DNA from: Pseudorhodobacter turbinis
GTDB lineage: Bacteria; Pseudomonadota; Alphaproteobacteria; Rhodobacterales; Rhodobacteraceae
NCBI RefSeq assembly: GCF_005234135.1
Contig: NZ_CP039964.1
Coordinates: 744,001 to 808,000 of the forward strand
DNA length: 64,000 bases
Reading direction: 5' to 3'
The translations under genes and the position numbers were made by a program. Shown here one piece after another: positions 19,692 to 29,356 of this stretch. How positions within the stretch are numbered: the first letter of the stretch is position 1; the number at the start of each line of letters is the position of its first letter. The notes under the pieces were generated by a model that did no database searches, was not told the origin of the DNA, and saw only the letters and a program-made list of their open reading frames with translations.

Positions 19692-20099
19692 TCATATCGT
19701 CGGTATCCCCTGTTCGCCGCAATCGCGGACGGTTACCTCGGCATCGATTGTTGCCGACCCACGGGGAAGCTCTTTTGAGATGGTGTAAACCGCATCGCCG
19801 CGCCAATTACCACCCGTTTGTGCAATGGATGTGCGGACGTGCCGCGTAAATGACGCACCGCGGATCAATGCATATTGCGCCGCAGCACAACGTGCATAGG
19901 TATCCACATCCGACCGGTCCCGCGCACCCTTCATCGACACGTGGAAATTCACCAGATCACCATCCAGCAGCACCGTTTGAATGCCGCCATAAACCGGTTT
20001 GAACTCTGCACGCGCCATGTCTTCCCCCACTGCCGGAACACAGGCCGACAGGCTGACAATTGCCAGAATGCTAGGGGAAAGGGACGCGCGCAGGCTCAT
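19692..20099 (-). CDS. Lipoprotein encoded between nuoG and nuoH
   Basis: 135 residues with an N-terminal hydrophobic signal ending in the lipobox LSAC (Cys20), so it should be lipid-anchored outside the inner membrane. The body (FKPVYGGIQTVLLDGDLVNFHVSMKGARDRSDV and a C-terminal VRDCGEQG) matches no family I can name. It contains a possible disulfide pair, CAAAQYAL and VRDC. It starts 3 bases after nuoG and is in the nuo transcript. Complex I faces the cytoplasm apart from its membrane arm, so an exported partner is unexpected. Confidence 0.75.
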   Translation of the reverse strand: MSLRASLSPSILAIVSLSACVPAVGEDMARAEFKPVYGGIQTVLLDGDLVNFHVSMKGARDRSDVDTYARCAAAQYALIRGASFTRHVRTSIAQTGGNWRGDAVYTISKELPRGSATIDAEVTVRDCGEQGIPTI

Positions 20100-20102
20100 A
20101 TC

Positions 20103-22124
20103 TTACTCCGCCGCCAAGGGTTTTTCAGACCGCGCCTTGGCAATCGCCGAAAGCTCTCCCATCAGGCTGGAGGCCCGTGCGATGGGGTTGGTCAGATAGA
20201 AATCCGTGACCGCATAGCGGAAATCGGCAGTTGCCGGGTCGCGCAAAGGAATGCGCTGCCAAGCGTTTTCGGGAACCTCGTCGATATTACCAAGATGCGG
20301 CACCGCCGAAACAACCGCTTTGCGAAGCGCCGCAAGGCTGTCCCATGGCAACACAGAACCATGCTCACCCGACAAAGCGCGCAAGATCGCCCAGTTTTCC
20401 TTGGCCTCGCCCGGCGCGAAACCTGCGCGGGCCGAAAGCTGTGGGCGGCCTTCGGTATTGACGAACAGCCCCGATTCCTCGGTATAGGCAGCACCGGGCA
20501 AGATCAGATCGGCGCGATGAGCACCCCGATCACCATGGCTGCCTTGATAGATCACGAACGCACCGGGGGCGATTTCGACTTCATCCGCGCCAAGGTTATA
20601 GACAACCTCTGCCCCGTCCAAAGCATCGGTCATCCCATGCTCGCTTACCGCACCGACATCCATCGCGCCAACGCGGCCGGCTGCCGTGTGCAAGATCATC
20701 AACTTGCTGTCCGAGGCTTCGGCCATGGCCATCGCTTGCGACAGAACGGCCTCACCGTCGGCCTCATTCAATGCCCCCATGCCGACAATAATGATCGACG
20801 GGTTTTCCTTGACCTTATCGGAACATTTGGTTTTCGCCAGCTCCAACAAAGCCGCGCGACCATCGCCCTTATGCGCATAGTCATAGGTCAGATCAACGGC
20901 AGGGCCGACCAGATCAACATCGCAACCATTGGACCAAGCCTTGCGGATACGCGCATTCAAGACCGGGCTTTCAATGCGAGGGTTGCTGCCGATCAACATG
21001 ATGTACTTCGCGCTGTCGATATCTTCGATCATCGCCGTCCCGACATAGGCGGAGCGGTTGCCCGTTGGCAGCTTGGCCTTATCGGTGCGGCATTCGACCT
21101 TGCCGCCCATCCCTTCGATAAGGGTCTTGAGCGAAAACGCAGCCTCAACTGGCACCAGATCACCGATCAGGCCGGCAACCTTCTTGCCCTTCATCGCGGC
21201 GGAAGCGGCCTTCAATGCCTCATCCCAACCCGCTTTGCGCAAGCGCCCGTTTTCACGGATATAAGGCGTATCAAGACGCTGGCGGCGCAGACCGTCCCAA
21301 ACGAAACGGGTCTTGTCCGAAATCCACTCCTCATTCACGCCGTCATGGTTGCGCGGCAGAATGCGCATCACTTCGCGCCCCTTTGCATCCACCCGGATAT
21401 TGGCCCCGAGCGCATCCATCACGTCGATGGTTTCGGTCTTGGTCAACTCCCAAGGCCGCGCGGTAAAGGCATAGGGCTTAGAGGTCAGCGCGCCAACGGG
21501 GCACAGATCAATGATGTTGCCTTGCAGGTTGCTGTCGAGGGTCGCGCCCAGATAGGTCGTGATCTCGGCATCCTCACCGCGGCCGGTTTGGCCCATGGCC
21601 AGGATACCCGCAACCTCAGAGGTAAAGCGCACACAGCGCGTGCAGGAAATGCAGCGCGTCATAGTGGTCGACACCAGCGGACCAAGGTCAAGGTTTTCGC
21701 TCGCGCGCTTTGGCTCACGGAAACGACTGAAGTCTACGCCATAAGCCATTGCCTGATCTTGCAAATCACACTCGCCGCCCTGATCGCAGATCGGGCAGTC
21801 AAGCGGGTGGTTGATCAGCAGAAATTCCATCACGCCTTCGCGGGCCTTTTTGACCATCGGGCTGTTGGTCTTGACCACGGGCGGTTGGCCTTCGGGGCCG
21901 GGGCGCAAATCCCTGACCTGCATCGCACAAGAGGCGGTCGGCTTTGGCGGGCCGCCAACTACCTCAACCAGACACATGCGGCAGTTGCCTGCAATCGTCA
22001 GCCGTTCATGATAGCAAAAACGCGGGATCTCGATCCCGGCAATCTCGGCTGCCTGAATAAGGGTCATGGCCGGATCAACCTCGACCTCGATGCCGTCAAT
22101 GATGATTTTCTTGAGGTTGGACAT
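20103..22124 (-). CDS. nuoG: NADH-quinone oxidoreductase subunit G
   Basis: The large iron-sulfur subunit of the NADH arm (673 aa). The N-terminal ferredoxin-like domain carries [19 protein letters not shown] and CAMQV, a 2Fe-2S site. It continues with [19 protein letters not shown] and [10 protein letters not shown] for 4Fe-4S clusters. The C-terminal molybdopterin-oxidoreductase-like domain is present but has lost catalytic function in this family. It starts at ATG 22124, about 96 bases after the small lipoprotein gene. Confidence 0.97.
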   Translation of the reverse strand: MSNLKKIIIDGIEVEVDPAMTLIQAAEIAGIEIPRFCYHERLTIAGNCRMCLVEVVGGPPKPTASCAMQVRDLRPGPEGQPPVVKTNSPMVKKAREGVMEFLLINHPLDCPICDQGGECDLQDQAMAYGVDFSRFREPKRASENLDLGPLVSTTMTRCISCTRCVRFTSEVAGILAMGQTGRGEDAEITTYLGATLDSNLQGNIIDLCPVGALTSKPYAFTARPWELTKTETIDVMDALGANIRVDAKGREVMRILPRNHDGVNEEWISDKTRFVWDGLRRQRLDTPYIRENGRLRKAGWDEALKAASAAMKGKKVAGLIGDLVPVEAAFSLKTLIEGMGGKVECRTDKAKLPTGNRSAYVGTAMIEDIDSAKYIMLIGSNPRIESPVLNARIRKAWSNGCDVDLVGPAVDLTYDYAHKGDGRAALLELAKTKCSDKVKENPSIIIVGMGALNEADGEAVLSQAMAMAEASDSKLMILHTAAGRVGAMDVGAVSEHGMTDALDGAEVVYNLGADEVEIAPGAFVIYQGSHGDRGAHRADLILPGAAYTEESGLFVNTEGRPQLSARAGFAPGEAKENWAILRALSGEHGSVLPWDSLAALRKAVVSAVPHLGNIDEVPENAWQRIPLRDPATADFRYAVTDFYLTNPIARASSLMGELSAIAKARSEKPLAAE

Positions 22125-22220
22125 GCCTTTACTCCGCCATCCGCTGTGCTGGTGCCGGAAGACCCCGGTCAGCGCTGTTCATTTCCGGCCAGTGGCCAGT
22201 ATCATTTCTGCTTGCAACCG

Positions 22221-22511
22221 TCACGCGCAACCCTCCACAATCAACCAAGTGCTGCCCTGAAAGCGGTCCTTGATAGAGGTCTTGGCACGGGTGACACAAA
22301 AGCGGTCCGCCGCGCGTCGCGCCTCTTGGCCTTCCCAGTTCTCGAACGGCCGCCCGATACGGGAAACTTCAACCGCCCCCGTCGGCCGTTTGGCCACGTT
22401 ATAGCTGACCCCGTCCAGCACGATCGGTGCCCGCGGCAAGGGTGGCACGGATGCAGCGCAAGCCGAAAGTGCCAGCGCGCAGAGTGTCAGGGGAAAGCCG
22501 GGATGCATCAT
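22221..22511 (-). CDS. Small lipoprotein encoded between nuoF and nuoG
   Basis: 96 residues with a signal peptide and lipobox LSAC (Cys18), then a short domain with [14 protein letters not shown] and a C-terminal EGCA. ATG 22511 overlaps the nuoF stop (ATGA); ATG 22508 is the next codon. No family is recognised. It is the second lipoprotein gene embedded in the nuo operon. Confidence 0.7.
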   Translation of the reverse strand: MMHPGFPLTLCALALSACAASVPPLPRAPIVLDGVSYNVAKRPTGAVEVSRIGRPFENWEGQEARRAADRFCVTRAKTSIKDRFQGSTWLIVEGCA

Positions 22512-23803
22512 TCTGCTGCCATCGCCCCCATGCGGCCGGTCTTTTGCGCCTTAATCCGGTCCTCGATCTCTTCACGGAAATGCCGCACAAGGCCTTGGAT
22601 CGGCCAAGCCGCCGCATCGCCAAGCGCACAAATGGTGTGGCCTTCGACCTGTTTGGTCACGTCGAGCAGCATGTCGATTTCCTCAACCTCTGCCTCGCCG
22701 CGCACAAGCCGGTCCATGACGCGCATCATCCAGCCAGTACCCTCACGGCAGGGCGTGCATTGGCCACAGGATTCGTGTTTGTAAAACGCCGAAAGCCGCC
22801 AGATCGCTTTGATCACATCCGTGGATTGATCCATAACGATCACCGCCGCAGTCCCAAGGCCCGACCGTTGCTCCCGCAGCCAGTCGAAGTCCATGATCGC
22901 GTCTTCGCATTGCTCGGCATTCAGCATCGGCACCGAAGAGCCGCCCGGAATAACCGCCTTGATGTTTTTCCAACCGCCGCGCACGCCACCACAGTGACGG
23001 TCCAGCAACTCACGCAGCGGAATGGACATGGATTCCTCAACCACACAGGGGTTCACAACATGGCCGGAAATCCCGAACAGCTTGGTCCCCGCATTGTTAG
23101 GCCGCCCGAAGGAGGTAAACCATTCCGCCCCGCGCCGCAGGATCGTAGGCACAACCGCGATGGATTCGACGTTGTTCACCGTGGTCGGGCAGCCATAAAG
23201 ACCGGCCCCCGCAGGGAATGGCGGCTTCATCCGCGGCATGCCCTTTTTGCCCTCAAGGCTTTCCAAAAGCGCAGTTTCTTCACCACAAATATAGGCGCCT
23301 GCCCCGTGGTGCAGATAGAGGTCGAAATCCCACCCCGATTTGGCGGCATTCTTACCCAAAAGCCCCGCATCATAGCATTCGTCGATCGCGGCCTGTAGCG
23401 CCTCCCGCTCACGGATATATTCGCCGCGCAGATAGATATAGCAGGCATGCGCGCCCATCGCAAAAGAGGCAATCAGCGCACCTTCGATCAAAGTATGCGG
23501 ATCATGGCGCATGATCTCACGGTCTTTGCAGGTGCCCGGCTCGGATTCGTCCGCGTTGATCACCAGATAGGACGGGCGCCCATCGCTTTCCTTCGGCATG
23601 AAGGACCACTTCAACCCCGTGGGAAAGCCCGCGCCACCACGCCCCCGAAGACCCGAGGCTTTCACTTCGTTAACCAGCCAATCACGCCCCTGTTGGATGA
23701 AACCCGCAGTTCCATCCCAATGGCCGCGCTTCTTCGCACCCGCAAGGGAGCGGTCATGCATCCCGTACAGATTGGTAAAGATCCGATCCTGATCTTTCAG
23801 CAT
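22508..23803 (-). CDS. nuoF: NADH-quinone oxidoreductase subunit F
   Basis: The NADH-binding subunit with FMN and the 4Fe-4S cluster N3 (431 aa). The NADH/FMN site is seen in [17 protein letters not shown] and [17 protein letters not shown]. The cluster ligands are [13 protein letters not shown] plus a later Cys in HTICALGDA. It oxidises NADH and passes electrons to NuoE and NuoG. It starts 10 bases after the DUF5337 gene. Confidence 0.97.
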   Translation of the reverse strand: MLKDQDRIFTNLYGMHDRSLAGAKKRGHWDGTAGFIQQGRDWLVNEVKASGLRGRGGAGFPTGLKWSFMPKESDGRPSYLVINADESEPGTCKDREIMRHDPHTLIEGALIASFAMGAHACYIYLRGEYIREREALQAAIDECYDAGLLGKNAAKSGWDFDLYLHHGAGAYICGEETALLESLEGKKGMPRMKPPFPAGAGLYGCPTTVNNVESIAVVPTILRRGAEWFTSFGRPNNAGTKLFGISGHVVNPCVVEESMSIPLRELLDRHCGGVRGGWKNIKAVIPGGSSVPMLNAEQCEDAIMDFDWLREQRSGLGTAAVIVMDQSTDVIKAIWRLSAFYKHESCGQCTPCREGTGWMMRVMDRLVRGEAEVEEIDMLLDVTKQVEGHTICALGDAAAWPIQGLVRHFREEIEDRIKAQKTGRMGAMAAE

Positions 23804-23812
23804 GTCATGCCC

Positions 23813-24055
23813 TCAATTATTCCCGGAGGAGGATTTGTTCCGCCGCCAGATCCGATAAGTTACAACCATCGTCCAAAAGAACGCGGCCAATGCGGCCAAG
23901 TCGAACAGAAAGACAAAGCGTGCCTCCCAGCCGAAATGACCCCCGATCCATTGCGCGCCAAGCCAGCCCGCCATCGTGCCAACCAGCACAATCGCCACCA
24001 GCCGCGAGTCGCGCGCGTTCTGGATATCGACCTTGCTGGGTTGGGCTTTGGTCAT
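23813..24055 (-). CDS. DUF5337-type small membrane protein
   Basis: 80 residues with two transmembrane segments (LVAIVLVGTMAGWLGAQWIGG region and FVFLFDLAALAAFFWTMVVTY). It begins MTKAQPSKVDIQNARDSR at ATG 24055, one base after the stop of the short helix-hairpin-helix gene. It ends in a basic tail. I recall this family as a Rhodobacterales-limited small protein of about this length; the function is unknown. The place between nuoE and nuoF suggests a complex I accessory protein. Confidence 0.75.
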   Translation of the reverse strand: MTKAQPSKVDIQNARDSRLVAIVLVGTMAGWLGAQWIGGHFGWEARFVFLFDLAALAAFFWTMVVTYRIWRRNKSSSGNN

Positions 24056-24056
24056 A

Positions 24057-24326
24057 TCAATAAACCTCGCCCATGCCGACACGTTTCGAAAACGCCGCGC
24101 TTTCGTCCGATACCAAAGCCCGCGCCTGCGCGCCCCAATTATCACGGGCAACACCGCCTCCGAGGCCTCGCAACAAGCGCGCCAGTTTCGGGCCTATGCT
24201 TTTGATCTGCCTGAGACCATCCGCAGCAAAGCCGGGACCAAAAAGAAACGCCATCAGAAGGCCAAAGCCCGCCCCTGCCGCCCGGCAGATACCGGGACAA
24301 GTCATGATATATGGTTTCTTCTGCAT
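24057..24326 (-). CDS. Short membrane protein with shortened helix-hairpin-helix domain (NuoE-tail paralogue)
   Basis: 89 residues from ATG 24326, which has AAAGGA eight bases upstream; ATG 24305 would give 82. It has one hydrophobic segment near the start, then LRQIKSIGPKLARLLRGLGG and VARDNWGAQARALV. These two pieces align with the C-terminal tail of NuoE encoded next door ([13 protein letters not shown] and [13 protein letters not shown]). The roughly 28 residues that separate them in NuoE are missing here. Function unknown. Confidence 0.7.
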   Translation of the reverse strand: MQKKPYIMTCPGICRAAGAGFGLLMAFLFGPGFAADGLRQIKSIGPKLARLLRGLGGGVARDNWGAQARALVSDESAAFSKRVGMGEVY

Positions 24327-24353
24327 TCCGACGTTCCTTTGCCCTTAACCCGG

Positions 24354-25487
24354 TTAACCGTCACTCCCTTTATCATTCCGGCGTGAAAACTCGGTCTCGC
24401 CACCGGCGGCCAGAATTTTCGCCTGAGCGACCCAGGTATCCCGCGTCACACGGCCCTTGAAGCCCTCAAGATTTTCATCGACCCAGACAATCTGCTCCGG
24501 TGTCCAATTCGCGATCTGATCGAAATGGTAAAACCCAAGACTGTTGCACAGTTTTTCCAGCTTTGGCCCGACACCTTTGATCAGCTTGAGGTCATCGGCC
24601 TTGCCATCACGTGCCGCGGTCAAACCCTCTGGCTTGACGGCCTCAACAGGCTTTTCTTGCGCTTGTGGAGGGCGCGCCTTCTCGACGGCATCGGTAGTGG
24701 CCGCCTTGTCTGAAGCCGCCTCTTGCGCCTTGGACATCGGCTTGTCAGCAACCTTGCTTGGCTTGGCAGCAGCATTGGCCTTACCCAACCACGGTGTCAG
24801 GATCGGAACTTCGGTCCCGTCGATCCGCTTGACGGTATCGCCAATATCCACAGCCGCCTGCGCGCTTGCGTTATAGGGTTTGCGGCCAGCTTCATGATCC
24901 TTGAGGCTGGTCAGCCCGCCCAGTGGCTCTGCGGCGTAACGACCGTTTTGCGGGCCGGGAACAGGCACCTCCCCCTTAGAGAAACGGGCGATCAAATCGC
25001 GCAGGCTGTCCGGGGTCAGATCCTCGTAATAATCCTTGCCGATCTGGGCCATCGGGGCGTTGCTGCAGGCACCGAGGCATTCCACCTCTTCCCAGCTAAA
25101 CTTGCCATCCGCCGACACCGTATGCGGCTTTTCCGCAATCAACTCTTTGCAAACAGCGACCAGATCTTCGGCCCCGCAAATCATGCAGGATGTGGTGCCG
25201 CAAATTTGAATATTTGCAATGGTTCCACGGGGTTCGAGCTTGAACATAAAGTAAAATGTTGCAACCTCAAGGCCCCGAATAAACGGCATGCCCAGCATAT
25301 TACAGACATGTTCAATCGCGGCCCGTGTCAGCCAACCTTCTTGTTCCTGCGCACGCCAGAAAAGCGGGATGATCGCGCTGGCCTGACGCCCTTCGGGATA
25401 TTTCGTGATCTGCCCCTCAGCCCAAGTTTGGTTGGCGGGGGTAAAGGCGAAATGGCTGGGTTGTTCTTTGTGCAGACGGCGTAGCAT
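24354..25487 (-). CDS. nuoE: NADH-quinone oxidoreductase subunit E with C-terminal helix-hairpin-helix extension
   Basis: The N-terminal ~175 residues are a normal NuoE: 2Fe-2S ligands Cys96, Cys101, Cys137 and Cys141 lie in CGTTSCMIC and CLGACSNAP. The chain is 377 residues, about twice the usual length. Residues 180-295 are a low-complexity Lys/Ala/Glu linker. Residues 299-370 form a helix-hairpin-helix-like domain starting [15 protein letters not shown]. This extension is typical of Rhodobacterales. Its ATG overlaps the stop of the 54-residue gene upstream (TGATG). Confidence 0.95.
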   Translation of the reverse strand: MLRRLHKEQPSHFAFTPANQTWAEGQITKYPEGRQASAIIPLFWRAQEQEGWLTRAAIEHVCNMLGMPFIRGLEVATFYFMFKLEPRGTIANIQICGTTSCMICGAEDLVAVCKELIAEKPHTVSADGKFSWEEVECLGACSNAPMAQIGKDYYEDLTPDSLRDLIARFSKGEVPVPGPQNGRYAAEPLGGLTSLKDHEAGRKPYNASAQAAVDIGDTVKRIDGTEVPILTPWLGKANAAAKPSKVADKPMSKAQEAASDKAATTDAVEKARPPQAQEKPVEAVKPEGLTAARDGKADDLKLIKGVGPKLEKLCNSLGFYHFDQIANWTPEQIVWVDENLEGFKGRVTRDTWVAQAKILAAGGETEFSRRNDKGSDG

Positions 25488-25651
25488 CAGGCGGCTCCGT
25501 TCGAAATCATGGCAACAAGTCGCGGGGCCGGGCCAACCGCAGACTGTTTGGAATTATAGGCAGCACGTCGCACAACGGCGGGCGTATGGCATGACCGCGC
25601 CACCAGTCCAGCAGCAAATGCGAGCCCGAAGAAAGCCAGATACAGCGACAT
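25487..25651 (-). CDS. 54-residue membrane peptide between nuoD and nuoE
   Basis: The frame [19 protein letters not shown], one hydrophobic helix, continues to VAMISNGAA and a TGA stop. The ATG overlaps the nuoD stop and its own stop overlaps the nuoE ATG, each in the form TGATG. Such tight coupling on both sides strongly supports translation although no family is recognised. The C-terminal half is basic and lies probably in the cytoplasm. It is likely a single-pass accessory peptide of complex I. Confidence 0.7.
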   Translation of the reverse strand: MSLYLAFFGLAFAAGLVARSCHTPAVVRRAAYNSKQSAVGPAPRLVAMISNGAA

Positions 25652-26883
25652 CAGCGGTCAATCTCCCCAAACACGACATCCATGGTACCGATAATCGCGG
25701 CGACATCGGCCAACTGGTGGCCTTTGCACATGTGATCCATCGCTTGCAGGTGCAAAAAGCCCGGCGCGCGGATCTTGGCGCGGTAGGGTTTGTTGGTCCC
25801 ATCCGCCACCAGATAGACGCCGAACTCGCCCTTGGGCGCTTCAACAGCGGCATAGATTTCACCGGCGGGCACGTGGAACCCTTCGGTGTAAAGTTTAAAG
25901 TGGTGGATCAAGGCTTCCATCGAAGTTTTCATCTCACCGCGTTTTGGCGGGGTGATTTTACCGCGGGCCAGAACATCGCCCGGCTCCTTGCGCAACTTCT
26001 CAATGGCCTGACGGATGATTGAGGTGCTTTCGCGCATTTCCTGCATCCGGCAAAGATAGCGATCATAGCAGTCGCCGTTCTTGCCAACCGGAATTTTGAA
26101 CTCAAATTCATCATAGCATTCATAGGGCTGCGCGCGACGCAAATCCCATGCAAGGCCGGAACCGCGCACCATCACACCCGAGAAACCCCAGTCGAGGATC
26201 TCTTGTTCCGAGACCACGCCAATATCGGCGTTGCGCTGTTTGAAAATCCGGTTTTCCGTCAGCAGCCCGTCGATATCATCCAGAACACGCGGGAACTCAA
26301 TGGCCCACGTATCGATGTCCTCGATCAGCGCAGGTGTCAGGTCTTGGTGAACACCACCGGGGCGGAAATAGGCGGCGTGTAGACGCGCACCACTGGCCCG
26401 CTCATAGAACACCATGAGCTTTTCACGTTCCTCAAAACCCCAAAGCGGCGGGGTCAGCGCACCGACGTCCATCGCCTGCGTAGTCACATTCAAAAGGTGG
26501 TTCAACACGCGGCCGATTTCGCAGAACAACACGCGGATTAGCTGCGCACGACGGGGCACTTCTACGCCTGTCAGCTTTTCAATGGCCAAGCACCAAGCAT
26601 GTTCCTGGTTCATCGGGGCCACATAATCCAGCCGGTCGAAATAGGGCAGATTTTGCAGGTAGGTCCGGCTTTCCATCAGCTTCTCGGTACCGCGGTGAAG
26701 CAGGCCGATATGCGGATCGCAACGTTCCACAATCTCGCCGTCCAGTTCCAGCACCAGACGCAAAACCCCGTGGGCCGCAGGGTGCTGCGGGCCGAAGTTC
26801 AGGTTGAAATTGCGGATCTTCTGCTCGCCCGTCAGCGCGTCATGGGAACCGTCATCATAGGTGTGAATGTCGCCGTCCATCAC
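25651..26883 (-). CDS. nuoD: NADH-quinone oxidoreductase subunit D
   Basis: The 49-kDa quinone-site subunit (410 aa). It has [34 protein letters not shown] and [14 protein letters not shown], and the closing [13 protein letters not shown]. The His and Tyr of the quinone head-group pocket are within the HPAAHG and [11 protein letters not shown] segments. The ATG overlaps the nuoC stop by 4 bases. Confidence 0.97.
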   Translation of the reverse strand: MMDGDIHTYDDGSHDALTGEQKIRNFNLNFGPQHPAAHGVLRLVLELDGEIVERCDPHIGLLHRGTEKLMESRTYLQNLPYFDRLDYVAPMNQEHAWCLAIEKLTGVEVPRRAQLIRVLFCEIGRVLNHLLNVTTQAMDVGALTPPLWGFEEREKLMVFYERASGARLHAAYFRPGGVHQDLTPALIEDIDTWAIEFPRVLDDIDGLLTENRIFKQRNADIGVVSEQEILDWGFSGVMVRGSGLAWDLRRAQPYECYDEFEFKIPVGKNGDCYDRYLCRMQEMRESTSIIRQAIEKLRKEPGDVLARGKITPPKRGEMKTSMEALIHHFKLYTEGFHVPAGEIYAAVEAPKGEFGVYLVADGTNKPYRAKIRAPGFLHLQAMDHMCKGHQLADVAAIIGTMDVVFGEIDR

Positions 26884-27500
26884 TTCGCCCCTTCTTTCTT
26901 CTCATCGCCCGGAAGCACATATTGCGCACCTTCCCATGGCGACATGAAATCAAACTGGCGATATTCTTGCACCAGCTTGACAGGCTCATAAATCACGCGC
27001 TTTTGCGCCTCATCATAGCGCACTTCGGTATAGCCCGTGGTCGGGAAATCCTTGCGCAGCGGGTGCCCGCGGAAACCGTAATCCGTCAAAATGCGGCGCA
27101 GGTCTGGATGGCCTGAGAACAAGATCCCGAACATATCGAAAATCTCACGCTCAAACCAGTTGGCCGAAGGGTGAACCGAGGTGATAGAAGGCACCATTTC
27201 ATCCTCACGCACGGCCATTTTCACGCGAATACGCTGATTTTGGTACATCGACAGGAAGTGATAGACCACATCAAACCGCACACCGCCCCGTGTGGGGTAA
27301 TCGACAGCAGTAATATCCACAAGGCTTGAAAAACGGCAGCCCGCATCGGTTTTTAAATGGTCCACAAACCCCACCAAAGCGGAGGGCTGAATGGTCACAG
27401 CCAGCTCACCATGCGTAATCTCGGTTGAAACGATATCATCCGGGTAGCGCAATTCCAGACGGGCGGCCAGTTCTGTCAGGGCTTCGATCATCTCTGTCAC
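26880..27500 (-). CDS. nuoC: NADH-quinone oxidoreductase subunit C
   Basis: The 30-kDa peripheral-arm subunit (206 aa), separate from NuoD as in most alphaproteobacteria, not fused as in E. coli. The signature [24 protein letters not shown] and [23 protein letters not shown] are present. It starts 4 bases after nuoB. Confidence 0.97.
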   Translation of the reverse strand: MTEMIEALTELAARLELRYPDDIVSTEITHGELAVTIQPSALVGFVDHLKTDAGCRFSSLVDITAVDYPTRGGVRFDVVYHFLSMYQNQRIRVKMAVREDEMVPSITSVHPSANWFEREIFDMFGILFSGHPDLRRILTDYGFRGHPLRKDFPTTGYTEVRYDEAQKRVIYEPVKLVQEYRQFDFMSPWEGAQYVLPGDEKKEGAK

Positions 27501-27503
27501 TCC

Positions 27504-28028
27504 TTAACGAACCAGCGTGCCGGTGCGGCGAATTTTGCGCTGCAACTGCAAGATGCCATAAAGCAACGCCTCAGCCGAGGGCGGGCAGCCGGGAACATAG
27601 ATATCCACCGGAACGATACGGTCACAGCCACGCACCACGGAATAGCTGTAGTGATAGTAACCGCCACCATTGGCACAAGAACCCATGGAGATCACATAGC
27701 GCGGCTCTGGCATCTGATCATAGACCTTGCGCAGCGCGGGCGCCATTTTATTGGTCAGCGTACCGGCAACAATCATCACATCCGACTGGCGAGGTGAGGC
27801 GCGCGGCGCAAACCCGAAACGCTCAGCATCGTAGCGCGGCATCGCGGTGTGCATCATCTCAACCGCGCAGCACGCCAGACCGAATGTCATCCAGTGCAAG
27901 GACCCTGTCCGCGCCCAGTTGATGATATCCTCGGTCGAGGTCAGCAGGAAACCTTTGTCCTGCAGCTCTGCGTTCAGCGCTTGGGTGGACACTTCAAGGT
28001 CTGCCCCTGCGGTATTTGCACCGGCCAT
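27504..28028 (-). CDS. nuoB: NADH-quinone oxidoreductase subunit B
   Basis: Carries the terminal 4Fe-4S cluster N2 that reduces quinone. Ligands are in [19 protein letters not shown] and [11 protein letters not shown]. The start is ATG 28028, with GGGAG upstream and TGATG overlap with the nuoA stop, giving 174 residues. In-frame ATGs at 28037 and 28058 lie within nuoA. Confidence 0.97.
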   Translation of the reverse strand: MAGANTAGADLEVSTQALNAELQDKGFLLTSTEDIINWARTGSLHWMTFGLACCAVEMMHTAMPRYDAERFGFAPRASPRQSDVMIVAGTLTNKMAPALRKVYDQMPEPRYVISMGSCANGGGYYHYSYSVVRGCDRIVPVDIYVPGCPPSAEALLYGILQLQRKIRRTGTLVR

Positions 28029-28393
28029 CACTCCCATTCGAGCGCCCCCTTCTTCCATTCATAAGCAAAGCCAACGGTCAACACGGCCAAAAAGACCATC
28101 ATTGACCAGAAGGCCGTCATCGAGATTTCACCAAAGGCAACGGCCCAAGGGAACAAGAACGCCACCTCGAGGTCAAAGATGATAAACAAGATCGACACGA
28201 GGTAGAACCGCACATCGAACTTCATCCGCGCATCGTCGAATGCGTTAAAGCCGCACTCATAGGCCGATACTTTTTCCGGGTCCGGATTGCGCACAGCAAG
28301 AACAACAGCGGCCAAAAGCAGCACCAGCCCAAGCCCGACGGCAATTGCCAATAAAATGATGATGGGCAGATATTCCCGAAGAAGGTGGTCCAC
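28028..28393 (-). CDS. nuoA: NADH-quinone oxidoreductase subunit A
   Basis: Three-helix membrane subunit (121 aa). The flexible loop [20 protein letters not shown] with its conserved Cys is complete, then [13 protein letters not shown]. It is the first nuo gene, about 60 bases behind the predicted start of transcription. Confidence 0.97.
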   Translation of the reverse strand: MDHLLREYLPIIILLAIAVGLGLVLLLAAVVLAVRNPDPEKVSAYECGFNAFDDARMKFDVRFYLVSILFIIFDLEVAFLFPWAVAFGEISMTAFWSMMVFLAVLTVGFAYEWKKGALEWE

Positions 28394-28460
28394 GAAGATG
28401 CTCCTATCGCTGGCTGCACGCAGGCTTCTGCCACCAAAGGGCAGAGGACTCTTTCATCTT

Positions 28461-28489
28461 CATCTACTCCGCCCCCTAAGCGGGGTCAA
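28461..28489 (-). promoter_or_regulatory. Sigma70-type promoter of the nuo operon
   Basis: On the minus strand: TTGACC at 28489-28484, a 17-base spacer, TAGATG at 28466-28461. Initiation would be near 28454, about 61 bases before the nuoA ATG. The TTGACC form of the -35 is usual in alphaproteobacteria. I see no hairpin between liuC and this promoter, so some read-through from liu is possible. Confidence 0.6.
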
Positions 28490-28570
28490 CCGAAGGCGAA
28501 GGGAAAACAGGGCAAAAATACAGGCAAATTCACCCGACAAAAACAGTAAGTTATATGTGTAATTCAGGGT

Positions 28571-29356
28571 TTATCCGACCCATCCCGGCTTTTCCTTGGC
28601 AAAGAAGGCCGCAACCCCCTCGGCGCTTTCGGGGCTTTCCCAGCGGGTGACGAGGGCGGCGATGCTGGCCTCGATCTGCTCGGTGCCTGTTGTGGGCGAA
28701 AGCGTGGCGATAAGCGCCTTGGCCTCAGCCACCGCACCGGGGGCGCATGACAGATAGGGCTTCACCTCTGCCTCAACCGCGGCGTCCAGATCTTCGGGGG
28801 CGACCACCCGCGCCAGAAGATCAAGCTGTACCGCCTCTTGTGCGTCAAACAGGCGGGCCGAGGCAAAGACCCTGCGCGCCTTGGCCGCACCCATCCGCGC
28901 CACGACATAAGGGCCGATGGTCGCGGGGATCAGGCCCAGACGGGTCTCCGTCAGGCCGAAACGCGCCCCCGAGGCGCCGATGGCCACATCACAGACCGAC
29001 ATCATCCCCACGCCTCCGCCATAGGCCTGCCCGTGAACACGCCCGATCAGGGGTTTGGGCAGGCTGTCGAGAGCGGCCAGCATCATCGCCAGCTTGCGCG
29101 CCTCGGCGGCGCGGGTCGGGCCATCGGCCCCCATCTGCTCTTGCATCCACGCTAAATCGCCCCCGGCGCAAAAGCTGTCGCCCTCGGCCGCAAGAACCAC
29201 CACGCGCACGGCGCTATCGGCCGCCAGAACGCCCGCCGCCTCGGTCAGCTCGGCGATCATCAGCGCCGAAAGAGCATTGCGCTTTTCAGGGCGCGCCAGT
29301 GTCAGCGTGGCCACACCCCGCGTGTCGGTTTCAATGCGAATGGTATGATATGTCAT
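28571..29356 (-). CDS. liuC: Methylglutaconyl-CoA hydratase (enoyl-CoA hydratase family)
   Basis: Hydrates 3-methylglutaconyl-CoA to HMG-CoA in leucine degradation. It is a crotonase-fold protein (261 aa) with the oxyanion-hole segments FCAGGDLAWM and HGQAYGGGVGMMSVCDVAI, and GLTETRLGLIPATIGPYV. The AWM and the TETRLGLIPA form fit methylglutaconyl-CoA hydratases. It overlaps liuE by 4 bases and is last in the liuB-D-E-C run, which supports the assignment. Confidence 0.88.
   Translation of the reverse strand: MTYHTIRIETDTRGVATLTLARPEKRNALSALMIAELTEAAGVLAADSAVRVVVLAAEGDSFCAGGDLAWMQEQMGADGPTRAAEARKLAMMLAALDSLPKPLIGRVHGQAYGGGVGMMSVCDVAIGASGARFGLTETRLGLIPATIGPYVVARMGAAKARRVFASARLFDAQEAVQLDLLARVVAPEDLDAAVEAEVKPYLSCAPGAVAEAKALIATLSPTTGTEQIEASIAALVTRWESPESAEGVAAFFAKEKPGWVG

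Noticed and set aside
22125..22220. Very short minus-strand frames (8 and 17 codons) before nuoG
   Set aside because: Too short, no coupling pattern and no sign of conservation.
19875..22784. 969-codon open frame on the plus strand opposite nuoG
   Set aside because: It is antisense to nuoG, two lipoprotein genes and nuoF, all clearly coding. Long antisense frames are expected with high-GC codon bias, and its translation shows no domain.
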